Below are positions 1 through 8,388 of a stretch of DNA of 64,000 nucleotides, one piece after another. Within the stretch, counting starts at the first letter, position 1. Each line of letters begins with the position of its first letter. Below the pieces are notes generated by a model. It did no database searches. It was not told the origin of the DNA and saw nothing but the letters and a program-made list of their open reading frames with translations. This stretch comes from an uncultured Clostridia bacterium. Lineage in GTDB: Bacteria; Bacillota; Clostridia; Oscillospirales; Ruminococcaceae. Made by a program: the position numbers and the translations under genes. The stretch covers positions 62,001-126,000 of the forward strand of contig CALWZA010000031.1 in assembly GCA_944385905.1 (NCBI GenBank). Reading direction: 5' to 3'.

Positions 1-1
1 G

Positions 2-88
2 AGCATTGTTAAGTCAAACAAGACAGCGTGCTTCGGACTCAGCTATCAGCCGAAAGCTCCGAAGAACATTAAGAACTTCAGGAGATAA
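2..88 (+). CDS. C-terminal end of an unidentified protein (partial)
   Basis: An open frame enters from the window's left edge and ends at TAA. It is read as 28 residues containing ACFGLSYQPKAP and ending KNFRR. A strong rho-independent terminator begins about 40 bases downstream, which supports this frame being the true end of a gene. A competing frame runs straight through the terminator and is unlikely. The tail is too short for me to recognise the family. Its place just before rhamnose gene remnants hints at sugar metabolism, but that is only context. Confidence 0.45.
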   Translation, partial: SIVKSNKTACFGLSYQPKAPKNIKNFRR

Positions 89-123
89 TTTTAACTTTCT
101 TTCTTACAATTTTTCTGACAGTA

Positions 124-170
124 AAAGGCGGTACGCATTTAAAATGTGTACCGCTTTTTACGTTTTTTTA
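124..170 (+). terminator. Rho-independent terminator
   Basis: The arms GCGGTACGCATTTT and AAAATGTGTACCGC (128-154) pair almost perfectly and are followed by runs of T. It closes the gene that enters from the left edge and insulates the rhaA remnant. Confidence 0.85.
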
Positions 171-311
171 AATTATACTTGCGCTAAGCCATAATGAGTG
201 TATTATATTATTATTGCGTATTTGATGAAAATTGATATATTGCTGAAAGAAAAAGCGAATTTTAAACTTTCGGACGGCAAAGCGGCTTGATTTTGAAAGG
301 AAGGTATACAT

Positions 312-558
312 ATGACTTATGAAAGCAGATACGAGTACGCAAAGACAAAATATGCCGAAATCGGGGTTGATACAGACAAGGCAATAGAGGCTCTCAGCCG
401 GTTTCCGATATCTATTCACTGCTGCAGGGCGATGATGTTATAGGTTTTGACGGTGCGGAAAGCCTGAGCGGAGGAATTCAGACAACCGGAAACTATCCGG
501 GCAGAGCGAGGACTCCTGATGAACTTATGGCGGATATCGACAAGGCTCTGAGCTTTAT
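312..558 (+). pseudogene. rhaA: L-rhamnose isomerase remnant (5' end only, frameshifted)
   Basis: This is the beginning of an L-rhamnose isomerase gene, whose enzyme converts L-rhamnose to L-rhamnulose. A good ribosome binding site (GAAAGGAAGG) precedes the ATG. The first 37 residues ([18 protein letters not shown]) align with the RhaA N-terminus. One base is then missing at about 423-424: the family reads HC-W-QGDD, and here the Trp codon lacks its third base, so the frame runs into TAG at 441. The other frame continues the homology ([34 protein letters not shown]) to about 558. Homology to RhaA then stops abruptly and RhaD sequence begins. Roughly the last three quarters of the gene, including the metal-binding barrel, is gone, so it cannot be functional. 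Confidence 0.85.
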
Positions 559-957
559 AATATAATAGCGTTGACCTTTATTCTTCCTCTTGAGGACAAG
601 GTTTTCACAAGAGAGCTTTGGGAAATGGCGACGGAGTGTCCGGTTGTCTTCCCGAACGGAGTGGGAGTAGTGCCTTGGATGGTTCCGGGCGGCAGAGATA
701 TTGCCGTCGCAACAAGCGAGCTTATGAAAAAGTATGACGCCGCGATTTGGGCGCATCACGGAATTTTCTGCTCAGGAGAAACCTTTGACATAACTTTCGG
801 ACTTATGCACACAATTGAAAAAGCCGCCGAAATACTTATAAAGGTAATGTCGGTCACAGGAGGAGCAAAGAGACAGACAATTCTCCCCGATGAATTCAGG
901 TCGCTCGCAAAGGACTTCGGTGTTTCTCTTCCCGAAGAGTTTCTTTATGACAAATAA
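559..957 (+). pseudogene. rhaD: Rhamnulose-1-phosphate aldolase remnant (3' half)
   Basis: This is the C-terminal half of a class II rhamnulose-1-phosphate aldolase, which would split L-rhamnulose-1-phosphate into dihydroxyacetone phosphate and lactaldehyde. Homology starts in mid-protein at NIIALTF (family NLIALTY) and runs to the natural C-terminus. FTRELWE, VVFPNGVG, PWMVPGGRDI and the metal-ligand region WAHHGIF are all present. The N-terminal half is missing, including the two other zinc-ligand histidines expected just before the junction. A TTG at 571 could in principle start a 128-residue product, but it has no convincing ribosome binding site. The frame is intact, so the loss is probably a recent deletion or an assembly fault rather than long decay. 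Confidence 0.85.
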
Positions 958-991
958 AGTACAAATGGCTTATTGAAACACAGCTGATTAT

Positions 992-1048
992 CTCCCCGCG
1001 TTTTTGGAAATACTATTTGTAAATCCAAAAGCGGGGAGGTATTTTTTT
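992..1048 (+). terminator. Terminator whose stem contains the next gene's ribosome binding site
   Basis: Arms at 992-1008 (CTCCCCGC then GTTTTTGGA) and 1024-1038 (TCCAAAA then GCGGGGAG) form a long stem, followed by seven T residues at 1042-1048. This is a typical terminator for the rha remnant. The same 3' arm carries GGGGAGG (1033-1039), which is ideally spaced (7 nt) from the TTG at 1047 that starts the next gene. Confidence 0.8.
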
Positions 1049-2393
1049 GCAGGAAGCTATAAGAGGAAACAAAACAGCGGGAAAGGCATTTGCATATAAC
1101 AAGCCGAAAGTATCAAAAAGCTTTCGGGAAACTCTGCTTGCGGCTTTCAGATCGCTTGAGCCTGTTATTACCGTCGTTTCGTTTTATGTTGTCAGAAAAG
1201 CGGCTTATCCGTGCGGATACGGGATTAAGGGCAGCTTGCTGATAACCGCTGTGTATGCGCTGATTTATGTGCTTTTCAAATCTGCGCTCAATGTTCCTTA
1301 TCAGGAAACGTCGGTGTATGACGAGTGCTGCGCGTACAGTCTGACAGCTTTGCTTGCGGACACAACGGCGTATTTGCAGCTTTCACTTATCGAAAAGCAC
1401 TTGCTTAATCCTTATCCAATGCTTATTTTGGCGGCTTATCATATGATAACAGCTTTGATTTGGACCGCCGCCGCTAAAAGGGTTTATCCGTTTTTAGAAA
1501 AACCTAAACAAACTGCTTTTATAGCTAATATCACATACGCCGGGCTTCCTGACATGCCGGCAGGATATGAGGTTTGGGTTAAAGCTTCCGAGAAATCGGG
1601 ATTTGAAGCAGTCAAAAGGGTGGCTTGGGAATCCGACGCGTTGATTATAAGCGAAACGTCTCAGGATTTTTCAAGCAAGCTTCTTTCCTCAATTGCGGGA
1701 GATAGACAAAGGATATTGTTTGAGGGAAGCGTTGAAAGCGTGCTTATGTCTGCGGGCTCCGGGCTTGCGGCCGGAGCGACAGGCGTTTATATAGTTTCGG
1801 GCAAAGGAATGAGCGTCTTTTCGCAGGCGGTTAAAAGGACGTTTGATATTATTTGCTCTGCGCTCGGACTTATTGTGTTTTCCCCCGTAATAGCCGCCGC
1901 GGCAATCGGAATAAAGCTATGCGACGGAGGGAAGGTTTTTTATCTTCAAAAGCGGCTTACAAAGGGAGGAAAAGAGTTTAATATTATAAAGCTTCGGAGC
2001 ATGGTTGAAAATGCCGAAGAAAACGGGGCGGTTAATTCGCGAGGGCTTGACCGCAGAGTTACAAAGGTCGGTCTTTGGCTTCGGCGGCTAAGAATCGACG
2101 AGCTTCCTCAGTTTTACAATGTTTTGAGGGGAGATATGTCTTTAGTGGGACCAAGGCCCGAACGTCCCGAGTTTTTTAAAGATTACTGTACAGAGCACCC
2201 TGAATTCGCCTGCAGGCTTGCGGTAAAAGCAGGGCTCACGGGACTTGCGCAGATTTACGGAACTCACAGCACTGGAATAAAGGAAAAGGCTTTGCTTGAT
2301 TTATATTATATAAAAAGCATGAGTCCGGCGCTTGATTTAAAACTTCTGCTTAAGACGGTCAGAATATTTTTCACACTCAGCGGTTCGGAATAA
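1047..2393 (+). CDS. Polyprenyl-phosphate sugar-1-phosphate transferase (exopolysaccharide initiation)
   Basis: This 448-residue membrane protein of the bacterial sugar transferase family moves a sugar-1-phosphate onto undecaprenyl phosphate, the first step of exopolysaccharide or capsule building. The N-terminal third holds hydrophobic segments. The middle resembles the CoA-binding-like region of WcaJ/EpsL-type enzymes. The C-terminal catalytic domain (about 265-445) begins with the amphipathic segment KRTFDIICSALGL and carries KLRSMVENAE, the signature LRIDELPQFYNVLRGDMS, GPRPERPEF and GLTGLAQ. The start is TTG at 1047 because no other in-frame start with a ribosome binding site exists. That site lies inside a terminator stem. 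Other polysaccharide genes are not adjacent, so the sugar cannot be named. A terminator follows at 2395-2428. Confidence 0.85.
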   Translation: MQEAIRGNKTAGKAFAYNKPKVSKSFRETLLAAFRSLEPVITVVSFYVVRKAAYPCGYGIKGSLLITAVYALIYVLFKSALNVPYQETSVYDECCAYSLTALLADTTAYLQLSLIEKHLLNPYPMLILAAYHMITALIWTAAAKRVYPFLEKPKQTAFIANITYAGLPDMPAGYEVWVKASEKSGFEAVKRVAWESDALIISETSQDFSSKLLSSIAGDRQRILFEGSVESVLMSAGSGLAAGATGVYIVSGKGMSVFSQAVKRTFDIICSALGLIVFSPVIAAAAIGIKLCDGGKVFYLQKRLTKGGKEFNIIKLRSMVENAEENGAVNSRGLDRRVTKVGLWLRRLRIDELPQFYNVLRGDMSLVGPRPERPEFFKDYCTEHPEFACRLAVKAGLTGLAQIYGTHSTGIKEKALLDLYYIKSMSPALDLKLLLKTVRIFFTLSGSE

Positions 2394-2394
2394 T

Positions 2395-2428
2395 AAAAAA
2401 GCACAAACCTCAAAGGTCTGTGCTTTTA
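2395..2428. terminator. Bidirectional terminator between convergent genes
   Basis: Arms GCACAAACCT (2401-2410) and AGGTCTGTGC are separated by CAA, with A residues before and T residues after. It can stop both the sugar transferase transcript and the converging LtaS-like transcript. Confidence 0.85.
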
Positions 2429-2445
2429 AAAGCTTTTCGGATTTA

Positions 2446-4425
2446 TTAATTCTCATCCTCAAGCAAATAGTACTGCACGTAGTTATAGTCTTCGAGCAAG
2501 CCTACAGCCTCTTTATTCGTTCTTGAGTGCCAGATTCCGAGGCTGTCGTAGTATCCGAAAGCGTCTATTGCCGGATATTCGTTTTTAACATCCGAGAGAA
2601 ACTGCTGCTGCTGTGAAAGAGGAATACCGGCAGTTTCACAGAGTATTGTCGAAAGGTAGTTAGGACTTGTAAGTCCCATATCTCCTTCCTCAATATCGTA
2701 GTTTGCCCAAATTATATAAGGGGTTATGTATCTTGTTAGCGATTGTTTGGTGGTGAGGCTTTCAAGAGGAGAACCGATAATTTTTTCGTAAAATGAATCT
2801 TCGATTTTAGGCTGATGATCGCCGAACATCAGGATAACGGTAGGTTCGTCAACGGTTTTAAAATACTCGATAAGCTCTCCGAAAGCGGTATCGGACTCTT
2901 TAATTAGAGAAAGGTACTGGTTTGTTTTAGGATAAATCCATTTGCCGTCATTAACCCATGTCGTGGTTTCAAAGTCGTCTCCCTTGTATGTATATCCGCT
3001 GTGATTCTGAATTGTGACGTTGAAAAGGAAAAGTTTTTCGTCCTCTCCCTTGTTTTCATAAAGCTCTATAAGCTTTCTGTAGTCTTCACGGTCGCTGATA
3101 AGCTTTCTGACATATTCGACATTATCTCCGAAGGATTTTTCCCATTTAAACTGACTTGTGTATTTGTCGTGGTCGTCGGAAAAATCCTCGCCGCTGATGA
3201 AGTCTGAGAAACCAAGCAAAGGATAGTTTACATCACGCTTCCAGCAGACCTCCCAGAACGGATGAACAGCAATTGAGGTATATCCGAGAGAGTTGAGGTG
3301 AGAAGCAAACGATTCTGTAGTTTTTGATATTCTCTGCATATAGGGGTAGCTTCCCTCCGGCTGGAAGAACATTGAAAGACCGGTTATGAACTCAAATTCG
3401 GTGTTGCAGGTTCCTCCGCCGAAAACAGAGGTGAGAATCTGTCCTTTTATGGTGTTTTCGGACATGCTGTTTATATAAGGCATATAGTCCTGATTGGTTT
3501 CAAAATCCCCGTTTACTTTTAAATCAGAAAAAGTTTCGTTCATTATTACAATTACATTCGGGAGCTCTTCACTGCCAGCCGATTCGGGAGTTTCATATCT
3601 GTCGAGGATTTCCTGAGCCTTGCTTGGGGAGTACCCCATCGGCTCTTCTACCTGCATTTTAATTACATTTATATAAAAGGAAAGAGCGATTCCGTTTACC
3701 TGGTTTGTCTGATACTGGTCAAATGTACTTGTGGGATAGCTGTAAACATTGAGTGAGCTTATGAAAGCAACACATGCCGCCGCAGCCGCAAGAGAAGCTC
3801 CTCCGGTAACAACTCTCTGCCATTTGTGAGAATATTTAACGGTAAATTTAACTGTTACAGTAATAATGAGCAGAAAAATCAAAGCACCGTAAACCATTCT
3901 TGAAGAAAGAATAAAAGGTTCGTGTTTTGAAACGCTTAATGCGGTTTTGATAGCGAAAAAGTCGCTCGGAACAAGCGGTGTTCCGCGAAGAATGAGAACG
4001 ACCTCGTTTATAAGGTGGAGAATAAAAATGACGCTTGAGGAAAAAATAACCGAAACCCTCACGCTTTGAGTAATAGCAAAAGCGATTACCTGAGGAACTA
4101 TGTAAAATACAAGGTTTGTAAAATATATGTTGGTCGCAAACGGAGGATTGTCGGCTATCACATCGACCATTAAAGAGTTTATAAAAGGCGCAGAAACAAA
4201 GATAGCCATTGAAATCAAGTTAATCAGCTTTGAAGAGAATTTTATAGGCACTAAAATAAAAAAAGCAGAAGCAGCCGCAAGAGAATATGAGGATAAAATA
4301 AATCTCAGGCCGGCAGAACCCGTGTCTAATCCGACCTTGATTACAGACAGCGTAACCAAGATAAATAAAATTGCCGTTACGGCGATACGTTTTTTGCCCG
4401 AAGGTGAGTCCATTAAAAATTTCAT
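2446..4425 (-). CDS. LTA synthase family membrane phosphoglycerol transferase (sulfatase fold)
   Basis: The protein has about five N-terminal membrane segments followed by an extracellular alkaline-phosphatase/sulfatase-type domain. Family members use phosphatidylglycerol to add glycerol-phosphate units to lipoteichoic acid or other glycans. Visible motifs are VIVIMNETFSDL, holding the likely nucleophile Thr, GGGTCNTEFEFITG, and the metal-site motif FGDHQPK. A more upstream ATG at 4518 cannot be the start, because a consensus promoter lies at 4498-4526 and transcription would begin near 4491. I use the ATG at 4425, giving 659 residues. An AGGAAG lies 18 nt upstream, which is rather far, so the start is not certain. 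The gene is divergent from yitT. Distinguishing LTA synthase from a related phosphoglycerol transferase needs phylogeny. Confidence 0.8.
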   Translation of the reverse strand: MKFLMDSPSGKKRIAVTAILFILVTLSVIKVGLDTGSAGLRFILSSYSLAAASAFFILVPIKFSSKLINLISMAIFVSAPFINSLMVDVIADNPPFATNIYFTNLVFYIVPQVIAFAITQSVRVSVIFSSSVIFILHLINEVVLILRGTPLVPSDFFAIKTALSVSKHEPFILSSRMVYGALIFLLIITVTVKFTVKYSHKWQRVVTGGASLAAAAACVAFISSLNVYSYPTSTFDQYQTNQVNGIALSFYINVIKMQVEEPMGYSPSKAQEILDRYETPESAGSEELPNVIVIMNETFSDLKVNGDFETNQDYMPYINSMSENTIKGQILTSVFGGGTCNTEFEFITGLSMFFQPEGSYPYMQRISKTTESFASHLNSLGYTSIAVHPFWEVCWKRDVNYPLLGFSDFISGEDFSDDHDKYTSQFKWEKSFGDNVEYVRKLISDREDYRKLIELYENKGEDEKLFLFNVTIQNHSGYTYKGDDFETTTWVNDGKWIYPKTNQYLSLIKESDTAFGELIEYFKTVDEPTVILMFGDHQPKIEDSFYEKIIGSPLESLTTKQSLTRYITPYIIWANYDIEEGDMGLTSPNYLSTILCETAGIPLSQQQQFLSDVKNEYPAIDAFGYYDSLGIWHSRTNKEAVGLLEDYNYVQYYLLEDEN

Positions 4426-4497
4426 TGCGAAAATTACACCATACTTCCTATAATTTTTTATAATGACAAATTTGTTTAAAGCTTTTGTTAAGAATGT

Positions 4498-4526
4498 ATT
4501 ATATGCTATTTCACACAAAAAGTCAA
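4498..4526 (-). promoter_or_regulatory. Sigma-A promoter for the LtaS-like gene
   Basis: On the minus strand TTGACT (4521-4526) and TATAAT (4498-4503) are separated by exactly 17 bp. This decides the start of the LtaS-like gene. On the plus strand a TATAAT at 4540-4545 could serve yitT, but its -35 is poor. Confidence 0.85.
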
Positions 4527-4577
4527 GCGGCCGTTAGTGTATAATGCTTAAAAGTATCTTAAGAAAGGAGTTATACA

Positions 4578-5450
4578 TTGAAATTATGCAGATTAATCCC
4601 AAAAAACGTGCTGGATTTTATAACGATTACTGTCGGAGCAGTGATATATTCCGCGTCGATAAGCATGATAATAACGCCTGCCGAGCTTGTTCCCGGAGGG
4701 GTGACGGGTGTTTCGGTTATCGCTAACAGGCTGACGTCTATTCCGGTCGGACTTTTTACCCTTATGCTCAACATTCCTCTGCTGATAATCGGTGTCAAAA
4801 AGCTTGGTGTGCGGTTTTTGGCCGCGACCATATATACAGTGGTGCTGACTTCGGTTCTTATAGATGTCTTTACATTGTCCGAACCTTTGCTTGACGATTT
4901 GTTTACATCGGCTGCGGCGGGAGGCGCATTGCTTGCGGTAGGTTTAGGACTTGTTTTTAAAGGGGGAGCCACAACAGGAGGAGCGGATATAGTTGTAAGG
5001 CTTATCAGAATAAAACACCGCCATCTGCGGACAGGTCAGATTTACATGATTGCCGACGGAGTAGTTGTCGCATTGTACGCTATGGTGTGCGGAGGATTTA
5101 CCGCGGCGGTTTATTCCGCTGTTTCTCTGTATATTTCAGCCCACGTTCTCGACAGGGTGCTTTATGGTTCTGACGGCGCAAAGCTTATATATGTGATAAG
5201 CGCCGAGCAGGAGAAAATCGCAAAGCGCTTTTTATCGGAGGTCGGCGTCGGGGTGACATACCTTTCGGGCAAAGGCGCGTATACAGGCAATGAAAAGCAA
5301 ATTGTTTTCTGCGCTGTGCGAAAACAGCTTCTTCCGAAAGCTCAGCAGATAGTAAGCGAGGAGGACGCTTTGGCTTTTATGATAGTCACAACCGCGAACG
5401 ATGTTTTCGGCGAGGGTTATAAACGCCACGATGAAAAAAGCGAGCTGTGA
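4578..5450 (+). CDS. YitT family membrane protein
   Basis: This 290-residue protein has five or six membrane helices in the first 190 residues (YitT domain: SISMIITPAELVPGGVTGVS, FKGGATTGGADIVVRL) and a soluble C-terminal DUF2179-type domain (about 200-285, with GKGAYTG and ending NDVFGEGY). The family is widespread in Firmicutes and its molecular function is not settled. The start is TTG at 4578, preceded by AAAGGAG at 7 nt; no ATG start fits. It is divergent from the LtaS-like gene and probably monocistronic, since the ArgR-controlled region follows. Confidence 0.85.
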   Translation: MKLCRLIPKNVLDFITITVGAVIYSASISMIITPAELVPGGVTGVSVIANRLTSIPVGLFTLMLNIPLLIIGVKKLGVRFLAATIYTVVLTSVLIDVFTLSEPLLDDLFTSAAAGGALLAVGLGLVFKGGATTGGADIVVRLIRIKHRHLRTGQIYMIADGVVVALYAMVCGGFTAAVYSAVSLYISAHVLDRVLYGSDGAKLIYVISAEQEKIAKRFLSEVGVGVTYLSGKGAYTGNEKQIVFCAVRKQLLPKAQQIVSEEDALAFMIVTTANDVFGEGYKRHDEKSEL

Positions 5451-5467
5451 AAAGTCATGCATAAAAA

Positions 5468-5491
5468 TGAATATAAATTAATAAATATTCA
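5468..5491 (+). promoter_or_regulatory. Pair of overlapping ArgR boxes upstream of the arg promoter
   Basis: TGAATATAAATTAA (5468-5481) and TTAATAAATATTCA (5478-5491) each differ at one arm position from the Bacillus-type ARG box TGAAT-N4-ATKCA. They lie about 100 bp upstream of a third box at the promoter, a spacing compatible with looping by an ArgR hexamer. Confidence 0.6.
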
Positions 5492-5591
5492 AAAAAAGAA
5501 CAAATCGCTGTTGCTATTTCACAATTTATAGGTTAATTCAAGGCAAAACAATGTTTAATGATATGAAATAATGTATATTTATAAAAACTAC

Positions 5592-5620
5592 TTGAATATT
5601 TATGCAACGTGTAGTATACT
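5592..5620 (+). promoter_or_regulatory. argG operon promoter overlapped by an ArgR box
   Basis: TTGAAT (5592-5597), a 17-bp spacer and TATACT (5615-5620) form a sigma-A promoter. The ARG box TGAATATTTATGCA (5593-5606) overlaps its -35 region and matches TGAAT-N4-ATKCA exactly. Arginine-bound ArgR would block polymerase here. Confidence 0.75.
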
Positions 5621-5673
5621 GTAATCAACGAAAGCCGAAAGGTTTGAAATTCACAAAGAAAGGTAGTTTTAAA

Positions 5674-6900
5674 ATGGATAAATCAAAAATCAAAAAGGTA
5701 GTTTTGGCATACTCGGGCGGACTCGACACATCTATTATTATTCCGTGGCTCAAGGAAAATTACAACAACTGCGAGGTTATCGCCGTTTCGGGAGACGTCG
5801 GACAGGGAACAGAGCTTGACGGACTTGAGGAAAAGGCTATCAAAACCGGAGCCTCTAAGCTTTATATCGAAGACCTCACCGATGAGTTTGTAGACGATTT
5901 CGTTATTCCGACTGTCAAAGCCGGCGCACTCTATGAGGAGTATATGCTCGGAACATCGTTCGCGAGACCTATTATCGCTAAAAGGATTGTTGAAATCGCT
6001 CTTGCCGAGGGCGCTGACGCTATCTGCCACGGCTGTACCGGAAAGGGCAACGACCAGGTAAGATTTGAGCTTACAATCAAGCACTTCGCCCCTGAGATGG
6101 CTATAATCGCTCCCTGGAGAGAGTGGGACATCAAGTCGCGCGATGAGGAAATCGACTATGCCGAGGCTCACAATATTCCTCTTAAAATCAACCGTGAAAC
6201 AAACTATTCAAAGGATAAGAATCTTTGGCATCTGAGCCACGAGGGACTTGACCTTGAGGATACCGGCAACGAGCCTATGTATGAAAAGGAAGGCTTCCTT
6301 GAAATGGGAGTTTCTCCTATTCAGGCGCCCGACAAGCCTACATATATAACTCTTGACTTTGAAAAGGGAGTGCCTGTTGCGTTTAACGACAAGAAGATGT
6401 CCGCAAAGGATATTATCCTTGCGCTCAACGAGGTCGGCGGAGCAAACGGTATAGGACTTCTCGACATTGTTGAAAACCGCCTTGTCGGAATGAAGTGCAG
6501 AGGCGTTTACGAGACTCCGGGCGGAGCTATCCTTTATTTTGCTCACAATTACCTTGAGACAATTACTCTTGACAAGATGACTGCTCACAAGAAGCAGGAG
6601 CTTGCTATTACCTTCGCTGATTTGGTTTACAACGGTCAGTGGTATACTCCTTTGCGTGAAGCGCTTTCCGCTTTTGTTGACAAGACTCAGGAAAAGGTAA
6701 ACGGAAAGGTAAGAATCAAGCTCTATAAGGGCAACATGATTAAGGCGGGAGTATGGAGCCCGAACTCGCTTTACTCCGAGGAAATCGCGACATTCGGCGA
6801 GAGCGACTACAATCAGAAGGATTCGGAGGGCTTTATCAACCTCTTCGGTCTGCCTATCAAGGTTCAGGCGATGGTTGACCAGAAAAAGCTCAACAAGTAA
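5674..6900 (+). CDS. argG: Argininosuccinate synthase
   Basis: This enzyme joins citrulline and aspartate, using ATP, to make argininosuccinate, the seventh step of arginine synthesis in the cytoplasm. The 408-residue length is normal. The ATP pyrophosphatase loop AYSGGLDTS lies near residues 11-19; [15 protein letters not shown], the citrulline-site segment and [13 protein letters not shown] near the C-terminus are all present. I start it at the ATG at 5674, after GAAAGG, rather than at an upstream ATG that falls inside the operator. It is the first gene of the arg operon, behind an ArgR-overlapped promoter. The next gene follows after 113 bases containing two hairpins but no T run. Confidence 0.97.
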   Translation: MDKSKIKKVVLAYSGGLDTSIIIPWLKENYNNCEVIAVSGDVGQGTELDGLEEKAIKTGASKLYIEDLTDEFVDDFVIPTVKAGALYEEYMLGTSFARPIIAKRIVEIALAEGADAICHGCTGKGNDQVRFELTIKHFAPEMAIIAPWREWDIKSRDEEIDYAEAHNIPLKINRETNYSKDKNLWHLSHEGLDLEDTGNEPMYEKEGFLEMGVSPIQAPDKPTYITLDFEKGVPVAFNDKKMSAKDIILALNEVGGANGIGLLDIVENRLVGMKCRGVYETPGGAILYFAHNYLETITLDKMTAHKKQELAITFADLVYNGQWYTPLREALSAFVDKTQEKVNGKVRIKLYKGNMIKAGVWSPNSLYSEEIATFGESDYNQKDSEGFINLFGLPIKVQAMVDQKKLNK

Positions 6901-7013
6901 TTTTAAAGCTGACTGCGGGCGGTTTGATTTACCGCCCCATGTTGTTTATGAGACTCAAAGCAGCTTTGATATCTGAAAGTATAACCTCAAGCTGCAAAGG
7001 TATGGTGAATTTT

Positions 7014-8387
7014 ATGGACAAAATGTGGGCAGGGCGCTTTCAGAAGGCGCTTGACAAGGAAGCTGACGATTTCAACTCGTCTATACATTTCGACTGCCGG
7101 ATGTACAGGCAGGATATAAAAGGCTCTATGGCTCATGCGGCGATGCTGGGCGCAAAGGGAATAATTTCAAAGGAGGATTCCGAGAAGATTATCGACGGGC
7201 TTTCGGGTATTCTTGAGGACCTTGACAGCGGCAGGCTTTCGTTTGATTACGGCTGCGAGGATATTCATATGTTTGTTGAGCAGGTTTTGACCGAAAGGCT
7301 CGGAGATGTCGGCAAAAAGCTTCACACGGCAAGAAGCCGCAACGACCAGGTCGCTCTTGATATAAGGATGTACCTCAGGGACGAGACAAATGAGCTTATA
7401 GCGCTTATTAAGGATTTGCTTGGTGCGATAACAGAGCAGGCCAAGGCGCACAAGTCAACCATTATGCCGGGATACACTCATCTTCAAAGAGCACAGCCCA
7501 TAACCTTCGGGCATCACATCATGGCTTACGCAATGATGCTTTCAAGGGATATCGGCAGGCTTGAGGACGCAATGAAGAGAATGAATTATTCTCCCCTTGG
7601 CTCATGCGCCCTTGCAGGTACAACATACGATACCGACAGGGAAATGACAGCGAAGGCTTTAGGCTTTGACGGAATTACTCTCAACAGCATAGACGGCGTT
7701 TCGGACAGGGATTTCTGCGCGGAGCTGATGAGCGCGTACGCAGTAATAATGATGCACCTTTCGAGATTTTCCGAGGAGATTATTCTCTGGTCGTCATGGG
7801 AGTTTAAATTCATCGAGCTTGACGACAGCTATACTACAGGCTCAAGCATTATGCCGCAGAAGAAAAATTCTGATATGGCTGAGCTTGTAAGAGGCAAAAC
7901 CGGCCGTGTATACGGCGACCTTTTCGCTATGCTGACTGTTCTCAAAGGCTTGCCGCTTGCGTATAACAAGGATATGCAGGAGGACAAGGAGGCTGTTTTC
8001 GACAGCATAGACACCGTTAAAAAGTGCGTTTCTATTTTCTCGCCGATGATAAGAACAATGAAGGTATTCCCCGAAAATATGTATAAGGCGGCTCAGGGCG
8101 GCTTTATTAACGCTACCGATATCGCCGATTACCTCGTTAAAAAAGGTATGCCTTTCAGAAGCGCATATAAGATAGTCGGACAGATAGTCGCGCTTTGCAT
8201 TGAGAAAAAAACCGTTTTGGATGAACTGCCGCTTGATGAATACCGCAAATTTTCCGAGTTGTTTGGCGAGGATCTTTACGATGAAATAAGCCTTGAGGCA
8301 TGTGTCGCGAAGCGTATTTCGGCAGGCGGAACGGGGCTTGCCTCAGTTGAAAAACAAATTGACTATATAAACGGACTGATAAAATAA
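7014..8387 (+). CDS. argH: Argininosuccinate lyase
   Basis: ArgH splits argininosuccinate to arginine and fumarate. The 457 residues carry the N-terminal WAGRF, the fumarase-superfamily signature GSSIMPQKKNSD with its catalytic serine loop, and TARSRNDQVA. I choose the ATG at 7014 (MDKMWAGRF). A GTG at 7005 (VNFMDKM) is possible because AAAGG lies at 6996-7000. A hairpin with arms GCAGCTTTGA (6960-6969) and TCAAGCTGC (6987-6995) abuts that ribosome binding site and could tune translation. An earlier hairpin at 6917-6937 (GGGCGGT/ACCGCCC) lacks a T run, so it is more likely a processing or stability element than a terminator. Confidence 0.96.
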   Translation: MDKMWAGRFQKALDKEADDFNSSIHFDCRMYRQDIKGSMAHAAMLGAKGIISKEDSEKIIDGLSGILEDLDSGRLSFDYGCEDIHMFVEQVLTERLGDVGKKLHTARSRNDQVALDIRMYLRDETNELIALIKDLLGAITEQAKAHKSTIMPGYTHLQRAQPITFGHHIMAYAMMLSRDIGRLEDAMKRMNYSPLGSCALAGTTYDTDREMTAKALGFDGITLNSIDGVSDRDFCAELMSAYAVIMMHLSRFSEEIILWSSWEFKFIELDDSYTTGSSIMPQKKNSDMAELVRGKTGRVYGDLFAMLTVLKGLPLAYNKDMQEDKEAVFDSIDTVKKCVSIFSPMIRTMKVFPENMYKAAQGGFINATDIADYLVKKGMPFRSAYKIVGQIVALCIEKKTVLDELPLDEYRKFSELFGEDLYDEISLEACVAKRISAGGTGLASVEKQIDYINGLIK

Positions 8388-8388
8388 T

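Noticed and set aside
6-194. Open frame of 62 codons at the left edge
   Set aside because: It reads through a strong terminator and conflicts with the frame that ends just before it.
3001-4453. Open frames opposite the LtaS-like gene
   Set aside because: They have no ribosome binding site or recognisable homology and mirror the codon pattern of the real gene; they are antisense shadows.
4426-4518. Longer N-terminus for the LtaS-like protein starting at 4518
   Set aside because: The extension overlaps a consensus -10/-35 promoter, so it cannot be transcribed from that promoter.
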